From positions 1,426,001 to 1,490,000 of the forward strand of contig NZ_CP041146.1 in assembly GCF_006494775.1 (NCBI RefSeq): 64,000 nt of DNA, read 5' to 3'. A model generated the notes under the pieces. The model saw only the letters and a program-made list of their open reading frames with translations, was not told where the DNA came from and made no database searches. The DNA comes from Nocardioides humi. GTDB taxonomy: Bacteria > Actinomycetota > Actinomycetes > Propionibacteriales > Nocardioidaceae. The number at the start of each line of letters is the position of its first letter. The first letter of the stretch is position 1. Below are positions 19,487-30,202 of the stretch, in pieces. The translations under genes were made by a program, and so were the position numbers.

Positions 19487-20329
19487 CTACACAGACCCAC
19501 CGAAAGGCACCCCCAGGGCGCTCAGCCGCGCCTCACCGCCGTCCTCGGCGGTGAGCACCCACACCCCCGCCTCGGTCAACGCGAAGGTGTGCTCGTAGTG
19601 CGCCGCCCACCGGCCGTCGGTGGTGACGACGGTCCAGTCGTCGTCGGCGACGTCGGTGTCGGGGGCGCCGAGGGTGATCATCGGCTCGACGGCCAGGGCG
19701 ATGCCCTGCCGCAGCCGCGGCCCGCGGCCGGGCCGGCCCTGGTTGGGGACGTCGGGCTCCATGTGCATGGCGGTGCCGATGCCGTGGCCGGTGTAGCCCT
19801 CGACGATGCCGTAGTCGCCCTGGCCGTGGACGTACGACGCGACCGCGTGGGAGATGTCGCCGACCCGGCCGCCGGCGCGGGCCGCCGCCAGGCCGCGCCA
19901 CAGCGCCTCCTCGGTCACCCGCATCAGCTCGGCGACCTCGTCGCGCACGGTGCCGACGGCGACGGTGATCGCGGCGTCGCCGTGCCAGCCCTGCCCGGCG
20001 TCGTCGAACACGATCGCGCCGCAGTCGATGGAGATGACGTCGCCGTCGGCGAGCACCCGGGGACCGGGGATGCCGTGGACGACCTCGTCGTTGACGGAGG
20101 CGCAGATGCTCGCGGGGAACGGCGGCTCGCCGTACCCGAGGAAGGACGGGACGCCGCCCTGCTCGCGGATGCTCTGCTCGGCCAGCGTGTCGAGCTCGGC
20201 GGTGGAGATGCCGGGGCGGACGGCCTCGCGCAGCCGGGCCAGGGTGCGGCCGACGACGAGGCCGGCCGCACGCATCACGCGCACCTGGTCCGGGGTCTTG
20301 ATCTCGATCCGGCGCTGGTCGAAGAACAT
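19487..20329 (-). CDS. map: Methionine aminopeptidase, type I
   Basis: Removes N-terminal Met from nascent proteins. 280 residues. The metal ligands are visible in order: Asp in ISIDCGAIV, Asp in GWHGDAAIT, His in GYTGHGIGTAMH, Glu in AVEPMI and Glu in HYEHTFALT. It starts with ATG (MFFDQRRIEIKT) and follows adk after a 49-base gap that holds a dispersed repeat. As in many actinobacteria it follows secY-adk, but here the next gene is the surface protein and not infA. Confidence 0.96.
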   Translation of the reverse strand: MFFDQRRIEIKTPDQVRVMRAAGLVVGRTLARLREAVRPGISTAELDTLAEQSIREQGGVPSFLGYGEPPFPASICASVNDEVVHGIPGPRVLADGDVISIDCGAIVFDDAGQGWHGDAAITVAVGTVRDEVAELMRVTEEALWRGLAAARAGGRVGDISHAVASYVHGQGDYGIVEGYTGHGIGTAMHMEPDVPNQGRPGRGPRLRQGIALAVEPMITLGAPDTDVADDDWTVVTTDGRWAAHYEHTFALTEAGVWVLTAEDGGEARLSALGVPFGGSV

Positions 20330-20340
20330 GATCAGCTCGC

Positions 20341-20378
20341 CCGGGCGGCGAAGGCCGTCTGCGACACGCTCGGGCAGA
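20341..20378. repeat. Dispersed repeat family B, copy between adk and map
   Basis: Begins at the base after the adk stop codon. It shares an exact 18-base run, CGTCTGCGACACGCTCGG (20356-20373), and about 80% of roughly 38 bases with the copy at 41780-41818, which also abuts a stop codon. A TGATC-type half at 20331-20335 partly mirrors GATCA near 20377, so a weak hairpin is possible. Confidence 0.7.
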
Positions 20379-20953
20379 TCAACTCTGCGGGACGGAGTCG
20401 AGCGCGTCGAAGATCCGCTGCTGGACCTCGGCGATGTCGCCCATGCCGTCGACGGAGACGACCAGGCCCCGCGTGGCGTAGACCTCGATGAGCGGCTCGG
20501 TCTCCTCGGCGTACACCTCGAGGCGGCGCCGGATGACGTCCTCGGTGTCGTCGGGCCGGCCCTCGATCTCGGCCCGCTTGAGCAGGCGGCCGACGACGGC
20601 GTCGGTGTCGACGGTGAGCACGAGGACGGCGTCGAGCTGGTGGCCGGTCGCGTCGATCATGCCGTCGAGCTCGGTGACCTGGGCCAGCGTCCGGGGTAGC
20701 CGTCGAGCAGGAAGCCCTGCTCGGCGTCCGGCTCGGCGATCCGGTCGCGGACCATGTTGTTGGTGATCTCGTCGGGGACGTACTCGCCGGCGTCCATGTA
20801 GCGCTTCGCCTCGACGCCGAGCGGCGTGCCCTGGCCGACATTGGCGCGGAAGATGTCGCCGGTGGAGATGGCCGGGACGCCGAAGTGGTCGGCGACCGCC
20901 TTCGCCTGGGTGCCCTTGCCGGCCCCGGGCGGGCCCATGATCAGAAGCCTCAA
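20379..20953 (-). CDS. adk: Adenylate kinase, one apparent frameshift
   Basis: Interconverts ATP, ADP and AMP; essential. The first part reads [18 protein letters not shown] with the P-loop, then [10 protein letters not shown] and GFLLDGYP. The second part runs from [12 protein letters not shown] to the stop. The two are one base out of register at the GGGG run 20693-20696. Restoring one C on the coding strand gives [16 protein letters not shown], exactly what the family requires. Corrected length is 191 residues, the short actinobacterial form without an extended lid. TTG start in a TTGA overlap with secY. As the gene cannot be dispensable, I treat the break as a sequence error. Confidence 0.95.
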
Positions 20954-22263
20954 CGCAGGAATCCTTCGTAGTTGCGCTGCTGGAGCTGGCTCTCGATCTG
21001 CTTCACCGTGTCGAGTGCGACGCCCACCATGATCAGGATGGACGTGCCGCCGAACGGGAAGTTCTGATTGGCATTGATCATCACGAACGCGATCAGCGGT
21101 ACGAGCGAGATCAGACCCAGGTAGAGAGCGCCCGGCAGCGTGATGCGGGACAGGACGTAGGACAGATAGTCCTGGGTCGGCTTGCCCGCCCGGATCCCGG
21201 GGATGAAGCCGCCGTACTTCTTCATGTTGTCGGCCACCTCTTGCGGGTTGAAGGTGATCGACACGTAGAAGTAGGTGAAGAAGATGATCAGGGCGAAGTA
21301 CGCCGCCATGTGCAGCGGGTTCCCCTGGTCGACGAGGTACTTGTTGACCCACCGGATGATCTGGTTGGGGTTCTCCTGGTTGAACTGCACCGCCATCGCC
21401 GGCAGGTAGAGCAGCGACGAGGCGAAGATGACCGGGATGATGCCCGCCTGGTTGACCTTGAGCGGGATGTACGTCGAGCTGCCGCCGAACATCTTGCGGC
21501 CGACCATCCGGCGGGCGTACTGCACCGGGATGCGGCGCTGCGCCTGTTCGATGAAGATGACCGCGGCCACCAGGACGAGGCCGATCGCGACCACGATGCC
21601 GAAGGTCCACCAGCCCTGGCTGATCCTGACCTGCCACAGCGCGGTCGGGAAGGTCGCGACGACCTGGCAGAAGATCAGGATCGACATGCCGTTGCCGACG
21701 CCGCGCTCGGTGATGAGCTCGCCGAGCCACATGATGACGGCGGTACCGGCGGTCATGGTCACGACCATGACGAGGAAGGTCGTGGTGTCGTTGCTGTGCA
21801 GCAACGGGAATTGCGAGCTGTCACATCCCTGCAGCAGGTTGCCGGTGCGCGCGAGCGCGACGATGCCGGTCGCCTGCAGCACCGCGAGGCCCAGGGTGAG
21901 ATAGCGGGTGTACTGCGTGATCTTCGTCTGACCGGCCTGGCCCTCCTTCTTGAGGGCCTCGAGCCGCGGGATCACCACGACGAGCAGCTGCAGGATGATG
22001 CTCGCGGTGATGTACGGCATGATGCCGAGCGCGAAGATCGTCAGCTGGAGGAGCGCTCCACCGGAGAAGAGGTTGACCAGGCTGTAGAGGCTGGCGTTGC
22101 TGCCCTCCTCGACGACCTTGATGCACTTCTCGACATTGGCCACATGGACGCCAGGGGCCGGGATCTGCGATCCGGCCCTGAAGATGACGATGATCATCAG
22201 GACGAACAGCAGCTTGCGCCGCAGGTCCGGGGTCCGGAAGGCGTTCACGAACGCGGTGAGCAC
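20950..22263 (-). CDS. secY: Preprotein translocase subunit SecY
   Basis: Central pore of the Sec translocon in the plasma membrane, 437 residues with about ten transmembrane helices. Family segments are clear: the N-terminal [18 protein letters not shown], the plug region near [20 protein letters not shown], the cytoplasmic loop [14 protein letters not shown] and the C-terminal [15 protein letters not shown] start with AGAGGA upstream. Last gene in the classic spc order, but separated from rplO by 184 bases holding a terminator-like structure and its own promoter candidate. Confidence 0.97.
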   Translation of the reverse strand: MLTAFVNAFRTPDLRRKLLFVLMIIVIFRAGSQIPAPGVHVANVEKCIKVVEEGSNASLYSLVNLFSGGALLQLTIFALGIMPYITASIILQLLVVVIPRLEALKKEGQAGQTKITQYTRYLTLGLAVLQATGIVALARTGNLLQGCDSSQFPLLHSNDTTTFLVMVVTMTAGTAVIMWLGELITERGVGNGMSILIFCQVVATFPTALWQVRISQGWWTFGIVVAIGLVLVAAVIFIEQAQRRIPVQYARRMVGRKMFGGSSTYIPLKVNQAGIIPVIFASSLLYLPAMAVQFNQENPNQIIRWVNKYLVDQGNPLHMAAYFALIIFFTYFYVSITFNPQEVADNMKKYGGFIPGIRAGKPTQDYLSYVLSRITLPGALYLGLISLVPLIAFVMINANQNFPFGGTSILIMVGVALDTVKQIESQLQQRNYEGFLR

Positions 22264-22282
22264 GCGGGTCCTCTTCTCTCAT

Positions 22283-22311
22283 CGCTGGCCTTGTGGCCAG
22301 CGGGAAGCCTA
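22283..22311 (-). promoter_or_regulatory. secY promoter -10 candidate and leader hairpin
   Basis: On the minus strand TAGGCT (22306-22311) matches the actinobacterial -10 pattern TANNNT. It is followed by CGCTGGCC-ACAA-GGCCAGCG (22283-22302), an 8-pair hairpin 19 bases before the secY GTG. A promoter here would let secY-adk-map be transcribed apart from the ribosomal genes. No convincing -35 is visible. Confidence 0.4.
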
Positions 22312-22378
22312 ACAGGGAGGTCACAGCCCCTTGACGGGGTACGACGAGCAGGCCGGCCGGCGACGTACGGAGACGACA

Positions 22379-22427
22379 CGAGGGGCGCGGCGAGACCTGG
22401 GACAACCCAGGACCGACGCGCCCCTCG
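22379..22427 (-). terminator. Terminator-like double hairpin after rplO
   Basis: An 11-pair outer stem (22379-22389 with 22417-22427, CGAGGGGCGCG) encloses a 6-pair inner stem CCTGGG-ACAA-CCCAGG (22396-22411). It lies 20 bases after the rplO stop and before the secY promoter candidate. No T-run follows, as is usual in high-GC genomes, so it may be a weak terminator or an mRNA-end stabiliser. Confidence 0.6.
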
Positions 22428-22447
22428 CAGCATCAAGGCTCACGCCG

Positions 22448-22888
22448 TCACACGACCGTGACGGTCCCGCCGGCGCTCTCGATCTTCTCCTTGGCCGAGG
22501 CCGAGAACGCATCCGCGCTCACCGCGACCTTGACCGTCAGGTCACCCTGGCCGAGCACCTTGACGGGGTGGCCCTTGCGGACCGCGCCCTTGGCGACCAG
22601 CGTCTCCGGGGTGACGTCGCCACCCTCGGGGAACAGCGTGCTGATCTTGTCGAGGTTGACGACCTGGAAGGTCACCTTGAAGGGGTTCTTGAAGCCCTTG
22701 AGCTTCGGGAGCCGCATGTGCAGCGGCATCTGGCCGCCCTCGAACGCGACCGGGACCTGGTAGCGGGCCTTGGTGCCCTTCGTACCACGACCGGCGGTCT
22801 TGCCCTTGGAGCCCTCACCACGACCCACGCGGGTCTTGGCGGTCTTGGCGCCCGGTGCCGGGCGCAGGTGGTGCAGCTTGAGCGTCAT
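22448..22888 (-). CDS. rplO: 50S ribosomal protein L15
   Basis: Large-subunit protein near the central protuberance, 146 residues. The N terminus [20 protein letters not shown] and the glycine-rich [17 protein letters not shown] are diagnostic, and the C-terminal half ends VEIAxx-like [16 protein letters not shown]. Last ribosomal gene of the spc part, one base after rpmD. Followed by a terminator-like structure. Confidence 0.97.
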   Translation of the reverse strand: MTLKLHHLRPAPGAKTAKTRVGRGEGSKGKTAGRGTKGTKARYQVPVAFEGGQMPLHMRLPKLKGFKNPFKVTFQVVNLDKISTLFPEGGDVTPETLVAKGAVRKGHPVKVLGQGDLTVKVAVSADAFSASAKEKIESAGGTVTVV

Positions 22889-22889
22889 C

Positions 22890-23078
22890 TCACTCGCCTC
22901 CGACGACCTCGACCGTCACCAGGTGACGGACGGTGTGGACCATGCCCCGGATCTCGGGACGGTCCTCCTTGATCACGACGTCGCCGATCCGCTTGAGGCC
23001 GAGGCTGCGCAGGGTCTCGCGCTGGTTGGCCTTCGTGCCGATCTTCGACCTGGTCTGCTGGACCTTCAGCTGTGCCAT
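22890..23078 (-). CDS. rpmD: 50S ribosomal protein L30
   Basis: Small large-subunit protein, 62 residues, with the typical core [19 protein letters not shown] and [19 protein letters not shown]. The start ATG shares one base with the rpsE stop (TGATG), and rplO starts one base after its end, so the three are translated as a unit. Length is normal for the bacterial family. Confidence 0.97.
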   Translation of the reverse strand: MAQLKVQQTRSKIGTKANQRETLRSLGLKRIGDVVIKEDRPEIRGMVHTVRHLVTVEVVGGE

Positions 23079-23722
23079 CAGACCGACACCGCCTCAGGGG
23101 CCGCCGCCTTGGCGGCCGCCGCGGCGGCCTCGCCCTCGGCCTTGGCCTTCAGCAGCGCCGCCGGGGCGACGTGCTCGACGGGCAGACCACGGCGTGCGGC
23201 CACCGCCTCGGGCTGCTCCATCATCTGGAGCGCCGCGACGGTCGCGTGCACGATGTTGATCTGGTTGGACGAGCCCAGCGACTTGCTGAGCACGTCGTGG
23301 ATGCCGGCGCACTCCAGGACGGCGCGCACCGGACCACCGGCGATGACACCGGTACCGGGGGCGGCCGGGCGCAGGAACACCACGCCGGCGGCCTTCTCGC
23401 CCTGGACCGGGTGCGGGATCGTGCCCTGGACGCGGGGGACGCGGAAGAAGTTCTTCTTCGCCTCCTCGACGCCCTTGGCGATCGCCGCGGGAACTTCCTT
23501 GGCCTTGCCGTAGCCGACGCCGACCAGGCCGTCGCCGTCACCGACGATCACGAGGGCGGTGAAGCTGAAGCGACGACCACCCTTCACGACCTTGGCGACG
23601 CGGTTGATCGCGACGACGCGCTCGACGTACTGGTTCTTGTCGGCGCCGCCACGGCCGCCGTCGCGACCGCCACGGCCACCACGGTCGCCGCCCGAACGCT
23701 GTCCGCGCTGGGGTCCGCTCAT
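23078..23722 (-). CDS. rpsE: 30S ribosomal protein S5
   Basis: Small-subunit protein with an RNA-binding domain and a decoding-fidelity role, 214 residues. The core shows [36 protein letters not shown] and [19 protein letters not shown]. Two unusual extensions flank it: an N-terminal Arg/Gly/Asp-rich tail of about 28 residues ([16 protein letters not shown]) and an Ala-rich C-terminal tail. Both are common in actinobacterial S5. Overlaps rpmD by one base. Confidence 0.97.
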   Translation of the reverse strand: MSGPQRGQRSGGDRGGRGGRDGGRGGADKNQYVERVVAINRVAKVVKGGRRFSFTALVIVGDGDGLVGVGYGKAKEVPAAIAKGVEEAKKNFFRVPRVQGTIPHPVQGEKAAGVVFLRPAAPGTGVIAGGPVRAVLECAGIHDVLSKSLGSSNQINIVHATVAALQMMEQPEAVAARRGLPVEHVAPAALLKAKAEGEAAAAAAKAAAPEAVSV

Positions 23723-23747
23723 GATCTCTCCTCAGTCCTGTTCGCGG

Positions 23748-24137
23748 TCAGAAGGTCAGGCCGCCCTCGCGGGCGCCATCTGCCAGGGCCGCGATGCGAC
23801 CGTGATACTTGTTGCCGGACCGGTCGAAGACGACCGACTCCACGCCCTGCTCCTTGGCGCGGGCGGCGACGAGCTCGCCGACCTTCTTGGCCTTGGCGGT
23901 CTTGTCGCCGTCGAAGGCGCGCAGGTCGCCCTCGAGGGTCGAGGCCGACACCAGGGTCTTGCCGACCAGGTCGTCGACGACCTGCGCGGTGATGTGCTTG
24001 CTCGACCTCGTGACCACCAGCCGCGGCCGCAGGTCAGTGCCAGAAATCTTCTTGCGACCGCGGATCTGGCGGCGCAGCTTGGAGCTGGCGCGAGCCGAGA
24101 GGTTCCGCTGGTGCTTGAGGGTGATCGCCATGGTCAC
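23748..24137 (-). CDS. rplR: 50S ribosomal protein L18
   Basis: 5S-rRNA-binding protein, 129 residues, with [20 protein letters not shown] at the N terminus and the closing [22 protein letters not shown] chose the GTG at 24137, which forms a GTGA overlap with the rplF stop and stands about 8 bases from AAAGG. The ATG at 24131 would remove two residues and sit too far from that site. Confidence 0.96.
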   Translation of the reverse strand: MTMAITLKHQRNLSARASSKLRRQIRGRKKISGTDLRPRLVVTRSSKHITAQVVDDLVGKTLVSASTLEGDLRAFDGDKTAKAKKVGELVAARAKEQGVESVVFDRSGNKYHGRIAALADGAREGGLTF

Positions 24138-24673
24138 TTACCAGCCTTTCCGACCTTGCGACGGACGTGCTCGCCGGCGTACCGGACGCCCTTGCCCTTG
24201 TAGGGCTCGGGCTTGCGGAGCTTGCGGATGTTGGCGGCGACCTCGCCGACCAGCTGCTTGTCGATGCCCTGGACGCCGAGCTTGGTCGGGCCCTCGACGG
24301 TGAAGCTGATGCCGTCGGGCGCGTCGAAGATGATCGGGTGCGAGTAGCCGAGCTGGAACTCCAGCTGGGTCGGTCCCTTGGACAGGACGCGGTAGCCGAC
24401 GCCCACGATCTCGAGCTTCTTCTCGTAGCCCTCGGTCACGCCGACGACCATGTTGTTGATCAGGGTGCGGGACAGGCCGTGGTAGGCCTTGGACTGACGC
24501 TCGTCGTCGGGACGCTTGACGTCGAGGACGCCCTCGCCCTTCTCGACCGTGATCGGGGCGACCACGGTGTGGCTCAGGGTGCCCTTCGGGCCCTTGACCG
24601 TGACGGTGGCGCCGTCGATCTGGACGTCGACCCCAGCCGGGACCGGGACGGGGAGCTTGCCGATGCGCGACAT
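24134..24673 (-). CDS. rplF: 50S ribosomal protein L6
   Basis: Large-subunit protein near the factor-binding site, 179 residues, with [17 protein letters not shown] and the conserved C-terminal [15 protein letters not shown]. The open frame extends 17 codons further upstream, but the ATG at 24673 is preferred: it has AAGGAGAG upstream and matches the family start. Overlaps rplR by 4 bases. Confidence 0.97.
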   Translation of the reverse strand: MSRIGKLPVPVPAGVDVQIDGATVTVKGPKGTLSHTVVAPITVEKGEGVLDVKRPDDERQSKAYHGLSRTLINNMVVGVTEGYEKKLEIVGVGYRVLSKGPTQLEFQLGYSHPIIFDAPDGISFTVEGPTKLGVQGIDKQLVGEVAANIRKLRKPEPYKGKGVRYAGEHVRRKVGKAGK

Positions 24674-24695
24674 GTTCTTCTCTCTCCTTCCCTTG

Positions 24696-25100
24696 TCACC
24701 AGACGTAGGCGAGGACTTCCCCACCCACGCCCTTCTGGTTGGCCTGGCGGTCGGTCAGCAGACCCTGGCTGGTCGAGATGATCGCCACGCCCAGGCCGCC
24801 GAGCACCTTCGGCAGGCCGGTGTGCTTGGCGTACACCCGCAGGCCGGGCTTGCTGATCCGGCGCACGCCGGCGATCGAGCGCTCGCGGTTGCGGCCGTAC
24901 TTGAGGGTGACGGTCAGCAGCTTGCCGACGCCGTTCTCGTTGTCGGCGACCCCGTAGGAGGTGATGTAGCCCTCCTGCTTGAGGATCTCCGCCACGCCCT
25001 CCTTGAGCTTGCTGTACGGCATGGTCACCGCGTCGTGGTACGCCTGGTTGGCGTTGCGCAGACGCGTGAGCATGTCTGCGATCGGGTCAGTCATCGTCAT
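24696..25100 (-). CDS. rpsH: 30S ribosomal protein S8
   Basis: 16S rRNA central-domain binder, 134 residues. [20 protein letters not shown] opens the protein, and the family-specific end [20 protein letters not shown] with VLAYVW is intact. AAGGAA lies 8 bases before the ATG. In other bacteria S8 is the translational repressor of this gene group. I did not identify its mRNA target here. Confidence 0.97.
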   Translation of the reverse strand: MTMTDPIADMLTRLRNANQAYHDAVTMPYSKLKEGVAEILKQEGYITSYGVADNENGVGKLLTVTLKYGRNRERSIAGVRRISKPGLRVYAKHTGLPKVLGGLGVAIISTSQGLLTDRQANQKGVGGEVLAYVW

Positions 25101-25167
25101 GATGTGTTTCCTTCTGCTGTGGTTTCCGCGCGCTCACCGGCGTGCGGACCTGCAACGTCGTTGGGTA

Positions 25168-25353
25168 TTACCAGCTCGACTTGGTGACGCCGGGCAGCTC
25201 GCCGCGGTGGGCCATCTCCCGCAGGCAGATCCGGCACAGGCCGAACTTGCGGTAGACCGCCTTCGGACGGCCGCAGCGCTGGCAGCGGGTGTAGCCGCGC
25301 ACCGCGAACTTCGGCTTGCGCGCCGCCTTGACCTTGAGCGCAGTCTTCGCCAT
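25168..25353 (-). CDS. rpsN: 30S ribosomal protein S14, type Z (zinc form)
   Basis: 61-residue zinc-binding S14 with two CxxC pairs (CQRCGRP and CRICLRE) and the closing LPGVTKSSW. This is the C+ zinc-ribbon form. Many actinobacteria also carry a longer zinc-free paralogue elsewhere, not seen here. It sits between rplE and rpsH with about 70-base gaps on both sides. Confidence 0.97.
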
Positions 25354-25424
25354 GTCAGTTCTCCTTGCTCTGCTGATGGTTCGCTGCGCGCCCCGACATG
25401 ACCGCTTCGCGATTGTTGGTCATG

Positions 25425-25994
25425 TCAGCGCTCCGCGAACGGGAAGCCGAGCTGCTTCAGCAGCGCGCGCCCCTGCTCGTCGTTGGTCGCCGTGGTGACG
25501 ATGGTGATGTCCATGCCCCGCTGGCGGTCGACCTTGTCCTGGTCGATCTCGTGGAACATGACCTGCTCGGTCAGCCCGAAGGTGTAGTTGCCGCGACCGT
25601 CGAACTGCTTCGGCGAGAGGCCGCGGAAGTCGCGGATGCGGGGCAGCGCGAGCGCCAGCAGGCGGTCGAGGAACTCCCACATGCGGTCGCCCCGCAGCGT
25701 GACGTGCGTGCCGATCGGCATGCCCTCGCGCAGCTTGAACTGGGCGATCGACTTGCGGGCCTTGGTGACCGCCGGCTTCTGGCCGGTGATCGCGGTCAGG
25801 TCGCGGATCGCGCCCTCGATCAGCTTCGAGTCGCGTGCGGCCTCGCCGACGCCCATGTTGACCACGATCTTGGTCAGGCCGGGCACCTGCATGACGTTGG
25901 CGATCTCGAACTCGGCCTTGAGCGCCGGGAGGATCTCCTCGCGGTACTTCGTCTTGAGCCGGGGCGTGACCTTCTCGATGGTGCTCTCGGTCAT
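25425..25994 (-). CDS. rplE: 50S ribosomal protein L5
   Basis: 5S-rRNA-binding protein of the central protuberance, 189 residues. Conserved blocks: [58 protein letters not shown] and [20 protein letters not shown]. The ATG shares a base with the rplX stop. A 71-base gap follows before rpsN. Confidence 0.97.
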   Translation of the reverse strand: MTESTIEKVTPRLKTKYREEILPALKAEFEIANVMQVPGLTKIVVNMGVGEAARDSKLIEGAIRDLTAITGQKPAVTKARKSIAQFKLREGMPIGTHVTLRGDRMWEFLDRLLALALPRIRDFRGLSPKQFDGRGNYTFGLTEQVMFHEIDQDKVDRQRGMDITIVTTATNDEQGRALLKQLGFPFAER

Positions 25995-26407
25995 CAGATT
26001 TCCTTCCCGGTCTTGCGGGAGATGCGCACGCTGCGCGTCGAGCTGTACTCGGAACCGTCGGGACGACGCTTGGTGACCTCGACCCGCTTGTAGCCGACCT
26101 TGGTCACGCCGTCGCCCTCGACGAGCATCACGTTGGACACGTGGATCGGGGCCTCGGTGGTGATGATGCCGCCGGTGTTGCCGGAGCGCCCACCCTGGTC
26201 GACGACCTTGGTGTGCTTCTTGATCCGGTTGACGCCCTCGACGATCACCCGCTCCTCCTCACGGAGGACCTTGATGATCTTGCCCTCGGCGCCCTTGTCC
26301 TTGCCGGCGATGACCTTGACGGTGTCGCCCTTCTTGACCCGCAGGTTGGGCTTCTTGCGGTTCTGCTCGGACTTCTTGCGGGTGCTCCGAATGAACTTGC
26401 TGGCCAT
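25994..26407 (-). CDS. rplX: 50S ribosomal protein L24
   Basis: Assembly-initiator large-subunit protein, 137 residues, longer than the roughly 105 of E. coli. The KOW motif region [20 protein letters not shown] is present, followed by [10 protein letters not shown]. The extra C-terminal part ([20 protein letters not shown]) is usual in actinobacteria. I chose the ATG at 26407, with GGAGG seven bases upstream, over the GTG at 26410. Confidence 0.95.
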   Translation of the reverse strand: MASKFIRSTRKKSEQNRKKPNLRVKKGDTVKVIAGKDKGAEGKIIKVLREEERVIVEGVNRIKKHTKVVDQGGRSGNTGGIITTEAPIHVSNVMLVEGDGVTKVGYKRVEVTKRRPDGSEYSSTRSVRISRKTGKEI

Positions 26408-26775
26408 CACAGCACCTCCGGCGCGAGCGAGATGATCTTCATGAACTTCTTCTCACGCAGCTCACGGCCGACGGGGCCGAAGATGCGGGTGCCGCGAGGC
26501 TCGCCGTCGCTCTTGAGGATCACCGCGGCGTTCTCGTCGAAGCGGATGTACGAGCCGTCGGGACGCCGGCGCTCCTTGACGGTGCGCACGACGACGGCCT
26601 TGACGACGTCGCCCTTCTTGACGTTGCCGCCGGGGATCGCGTCCTTGACGGTGGCGACGATGACGTCCCCGATCCCGGCGTAGCGACGACCGGAGCCGCC
26701 GAGCACCCGGATGCAGAGGATCTCCTTCGCACCGGTGTTGTCGGCGACCTTGAGTCGCGACTCCTGCTGAATCAT
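26407..26775 (-). CDS. rplN: 50S ribosomal protein L14
   Basis: Highly conserved 122-residue protein at the subunit interface. [19 protein letters not shown], then [11 protein letters not shown] and [20 protein letters not shown], all fit. In E. coli L14 begins the spc operon. Here a 71-base gap separates it from rpsQ, without a promoter I could recognise. Overlaps rplX by one base. Confidence 0.97.
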   Translation of the reverse strand: MIQQESRLKVADNTGAKEILCIRVLGGSGRRYAGIGDVIVATVKDAIPGGNVKKGDVVKAVVVRTVKERRRPDGSYIRFDENAAVILKSDGEPRGTRIFGPVGRELREKKFMKIISLAPEVL

Positions 26776-26846
26776 CGATTTCTCCTGGTTGTCGTGCCGG
26801 TTCTCGACTTCTCAACGCCGAAGCCGAGCCTGGCCGAACGTGTGGA

Positions 26847-27128
26847 CTACTTGGCGCGCTCGAGGATCTCCACCACGCGCCAGCGCTTGGTGGCCGACAG
26901 CGGGCGGGTCTCCATGATGAGGACGCGGTCGCCGACGCCGCAGTCGTTCTGCTCGTCGTGGGCCTTGAGCCGCGTGTTGCGGCGCATGACCTTGCCGTAC
27001 AGGGCGTGCTTGACGCGGTCCTCGACGGACACGACCACGGTCTTGTCCATCTTGTCGCTGACGACCAGGCCCTCGCGGGTCTTGCGAGCGTTGCGCTCGA
27101 CCGTCGTGGCGTCGGTGTTCTCAGCCAT
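26847..27128 (-). CDS. rpsQ: 30S ribosomal protein S17
   Basis: Primary 16S rRNA binder, 93 residues, with the OB-fold core [20 protein letters not shown], the KRNTRL-like [16 protein letters not shown] and the end [20 protein letters not shown]. It has a short actinobacterial N-terminal tail. The start shares one base with the rpmC stop. Last gene of the classic S10 part. Confidence 0.97.
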   Translation of the reverse strand: MAENTDATTVERNARKTREGLVVSDKMDKTVVVSVEDRVKHALYGKVMRRNTRLKAHDEQNDCGVGDRVLIMETRPLSATKRWRVVEILERAK

Positions 27129-27364
27129 CAGTTCTCCTCCTCGGCACCCGGCGCGGTGCGAATCCCGAGCTCACGCTCGCGAACGACCGTGTAGATCCGG
27201 GCGATGTCCTTCTTGACCGTGCGGAGCCGGCCGTGGCTCTCCAGCTGGCCGGTGGCCGCCTGGAAGCGCAGGTTGAACAGCTCCTCCTTGGCCTCGCGCA
27301 GCTTGGCCTCGAGGTCGATCTCGTTGAGCTCGTCCAGCTCGTGGGCGCGGATGACGTTCGCCAT
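27128..27364 (-). CDS. rpmC: 50S ribosomal protein L29
   Basis: 78-residue two-helix protein at the polypeptide exit, with [34 protein letters not shown] and [17 protein letters not shown]. The C-terminal acidic tail (APGAEEEN) adds about ten residues to the usual length. One-base overlaps with rplP and rpsQ on either side. Confidence 0.97.
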   Translation of the reverse strand: MANVIRAHELDELNEIDLEAKLREAKEELFNLRFQAATGQLESHGRLRTVKKDIARIYTVVRERELGIRTAPGAEEEN

Positions 27365-27783
27365 CAGAACTCACCAGCCTCTCGCGTGATGAAACGGCAC
27401 TTCATGGGCAGCTTGTGGATCGCCCGGCGCATGGCCTCGCGGGCCACGTCCTCCGGGACGCCGGACAGCTCGAACATGACGCGACCGGGCTTGACGTTGG
27501 CGACCCACCACTCCGGGGAGCCCTTGCCGGAGCCCATGCGGGTCTCGGCCGGCTTCTTGGTCAGCGGGCGGTCCGGGTAGATGTTGATCCAGACCTTGCC
27601 GCCACGCTTGATGTGGCGGGTCATCGCGATACGGGCCGACTCGATCTGGCGGTTGGTCACGTAGTGACCCTCGATCGCCTGGATCCCGAAGTCGCCGAAC
27701 GCGAGCGACGTACCGCCCTTGGCAGCACCCCGGCGCTTCGGGTGGTGCTGCTTGCGGTGCTTGACGCGACGCGGCATCAACAT
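27364..27783 (-). CDS. rplP: 50S ribosomal protein L16
   Basis: Large-subunit protein that helps position A-site tRNA, 139 residues. [19 protein letters not shown] at the start and [20 protein letters not shown] are diagnostic. ATG start three bases after rpsC; the Leu second codon and third-codon Met fit the family start MLxPRR. Confidence 0.97.
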   Translation of the reverse strand: MLMPRRVKHRKQHHPKRRGAAKGGTSLAFGDFGIQAIEGHYVTNRQIESARIAMTRHIKRGGKVWINIYPDRPLTKKPAETRMGSGKGSPEWWVANVKPGRVMFELSGVPEDVAREAMRRAIHKLPMKCRFITREAGEF

Positions 27784-27786
27784 GGG

Positions 27787-28622
<836 letters not shown>

Positions 28623-28623
<1 letters not shown>

Positions 28624-29051
28624 TACTTCTTGCCCTTCTTCCCGGCAGCGTTGACGACGTCGGCCGGCTGGACCGCGATGGTGATGTGGCTGGTGCGCTT
28701 GTTGATCCGGGTGGCCCGGCCCTGCGCACGCGGACGCCAGCGCTTCATCGTGGGGCCCTCGTCGACCCGCGCGACCGAGACGACCAGGTCGCCGGTGGGC
28801 AGGCCCTCGGTGGTCGCGGCGTTCGCGACGGCGCTCTGCAGCACCTTGTAGACGGTCTCGGAGGCCGACTGCGGCGCGAACTGCAGCAGCGTCAGCGCCT
28901 CGTCGGCGGGCAGGCCGCGGACCAGGTCGACGACGCGGCGCGCCTTCATCGGGGTGATCCGCACGAAGCGGGCGCTCGCGAACGCGCCGGGCGCGTCGCC
29001 CAGGAGCGACTCGCGGCGCGCGCTGGTGCGGTGACGCTCAGTGGTGCTCAT
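28623..29051 (-). CDS. rplV: 50S ribosomal protein L22
   Basis: Lines the nascent-peptide tunnel, 142 residues. [20 protein letters not shown] and [20 protein letters not shown] with SHITI are diagnostic. A roughly 25-residue N-terminal extension ([16 protein letters not shown]) precedes the core. The start overlaps the rpsS stop by 4 bases. Confidence 0.97.
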
Positions 29052-29329
29052 CGACGGCGTCCCTTCCGGTCTTCCTTGACGTGGCCGCGGTAGGTGCGGG
29101 TCGGCGCGAACTCACCGAGCTTGTGGCCGACCATCGAGTCGGAGATGAAGACCGGCACGTGCTTGCGGCCGTCGTGGACCGCGATCGTGTGGCCGATCAT
29201 CGAGGGGATGATCATCGACCGGCGCGACCAGGTCTTGATGACGTTGTGGGTGCCCTTGTCGTTCTCGGCGTCCACCTTCTTGAGCAGGTGGCCGTCGACG
29301 AAGGGGCCCTTCTTCAGGCTGCGAGGCAT
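29048..29329 (-). CDS. rpsS: 30S ribosomal protein S19
   Basis: 93-residue head protein contacting the A-site finger. [39 protein letters not shown] and [17 protein letters not shown] are all as expected. Twelve bases separate it from rplB, and it overlaps rplV by 4 bases. Confidence 0.97.
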   Translation of the reverse strand: MPRSLKKGPFVDGHLLKKVDAENDKGTHNVIKTWSRRSMIIPSMIGHTIAVHDGRKHVPVFISDSMVGHKLGEFAPTRTYRGHVKEDRKGRRR

Positions 29330-29341
29330 CGTCTAATTCCT

Positions 29342-30178
29342 TCAGCGCTTGTTCTTGCCGGACTTGCGGCGACGGATGATCTGGGAGTCGCTGGCCTTGC
29401 GCTTGCGCGTGCGGCCCTCGGGCTTGCCCCACGGCGAGACCGGGTGGCGACCACCGGAGGTCTTGCCCTCACCACCACCGTGCGGGTGGTCGACCGGGTT
29501 CATGACGACACCGCGGACGGTCGGGCGCTTGCCCTTCCAGCGCATGCGGCCGGCCTTGCCCCAGTTGATGTTCGACTGCTCGGCGTTGCCGACCTCGCCG
29601 ATCGTCGCGCGGCAGCGCACGTCGACGTAGCGCATCTCGCCCGAGGGCAGGCGCAGCGTGGCGCGCGAGCCCTCGCGGGCGACCAGCTGCGCGCTGTTGC
29701 CGGCCGAGCGGGCCAGCTTGGCGCCGCCGCCGGGGCGGAGCTCGACGCAGTGGATCGTCGTACCGACGGGGATGTTGCGCAGCGGCAGGTTGTTGCCCGG
29801 CTTGATGTCGGCGCCGACGCCCGACTCCACGCGCATGCCCTGCGTCAGGTCCTTGGGCGCCACGATGTAGCGCTTCTCGCCGTCGGCGTAGTGCAGCAGC
29901 GCGATGCGTGCGGTGCGGTTGGGGTCGTACTCGATGTGCGCGACCTTGGCCGGCACCCCGTCCTTGTCGTAGCGACGGAAGTCGATGATGCGGTAGGCAC
30001 GCTTGTGACCGCCGCCCTGGTGCCGGGTGGTGATCCGGCCCTGGTTGTTGCGACCGCCCTTCTTGGGGAGCGGACGGGTCAGCGACTTCTCGGGGGTGGT
30101 CCGGGTGATCTCGGCGAAGTCGGCCACCGAGGAGCCACGGCGGCCCGGGGTGGTCGGCTTGTACTTGCGGATAGCCAT
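29342..30178 (-). CDS. rplB: 50S ribosomal protein L2
   Basis: Peptidyl-transferase-region protein, 278 residues. It shows [40 protein letters not shown] and the essential [20 protein letters not shown] with its conserved His. Basic C terminus [10 protein letters not shown]. Length and start match the family. Confidence 0.98.
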   Translation of the reverse strand: MAIRKYKPTTPGRRGSSVADFAEITRTTPEKSLTRPLPKKGGRNNQGRITTRHQGGGHKRAYRIIDFRRYDKDGVPAKVAHIEYDPNRTARIALLHYADGEKRYIVAPKDLTQGMRVESGVGADIKPGNNLPLRNIPVGTTIHCVELRPGGGAKLARSAGNSAQLVAREGSRATLRLPSGEMRYVDVRCRATIGEVGNAEQSNINWGKAGRMRWKGKRPTVRGVVMNPVDHPHGGGEGKTSGGRHPVSPWGKPEGRTRKRKASDSQIIRRRKSGKNKR

Positions 30179-30202
30179 GTCAGATTCCTCTACCTGGCCC
30201 GG

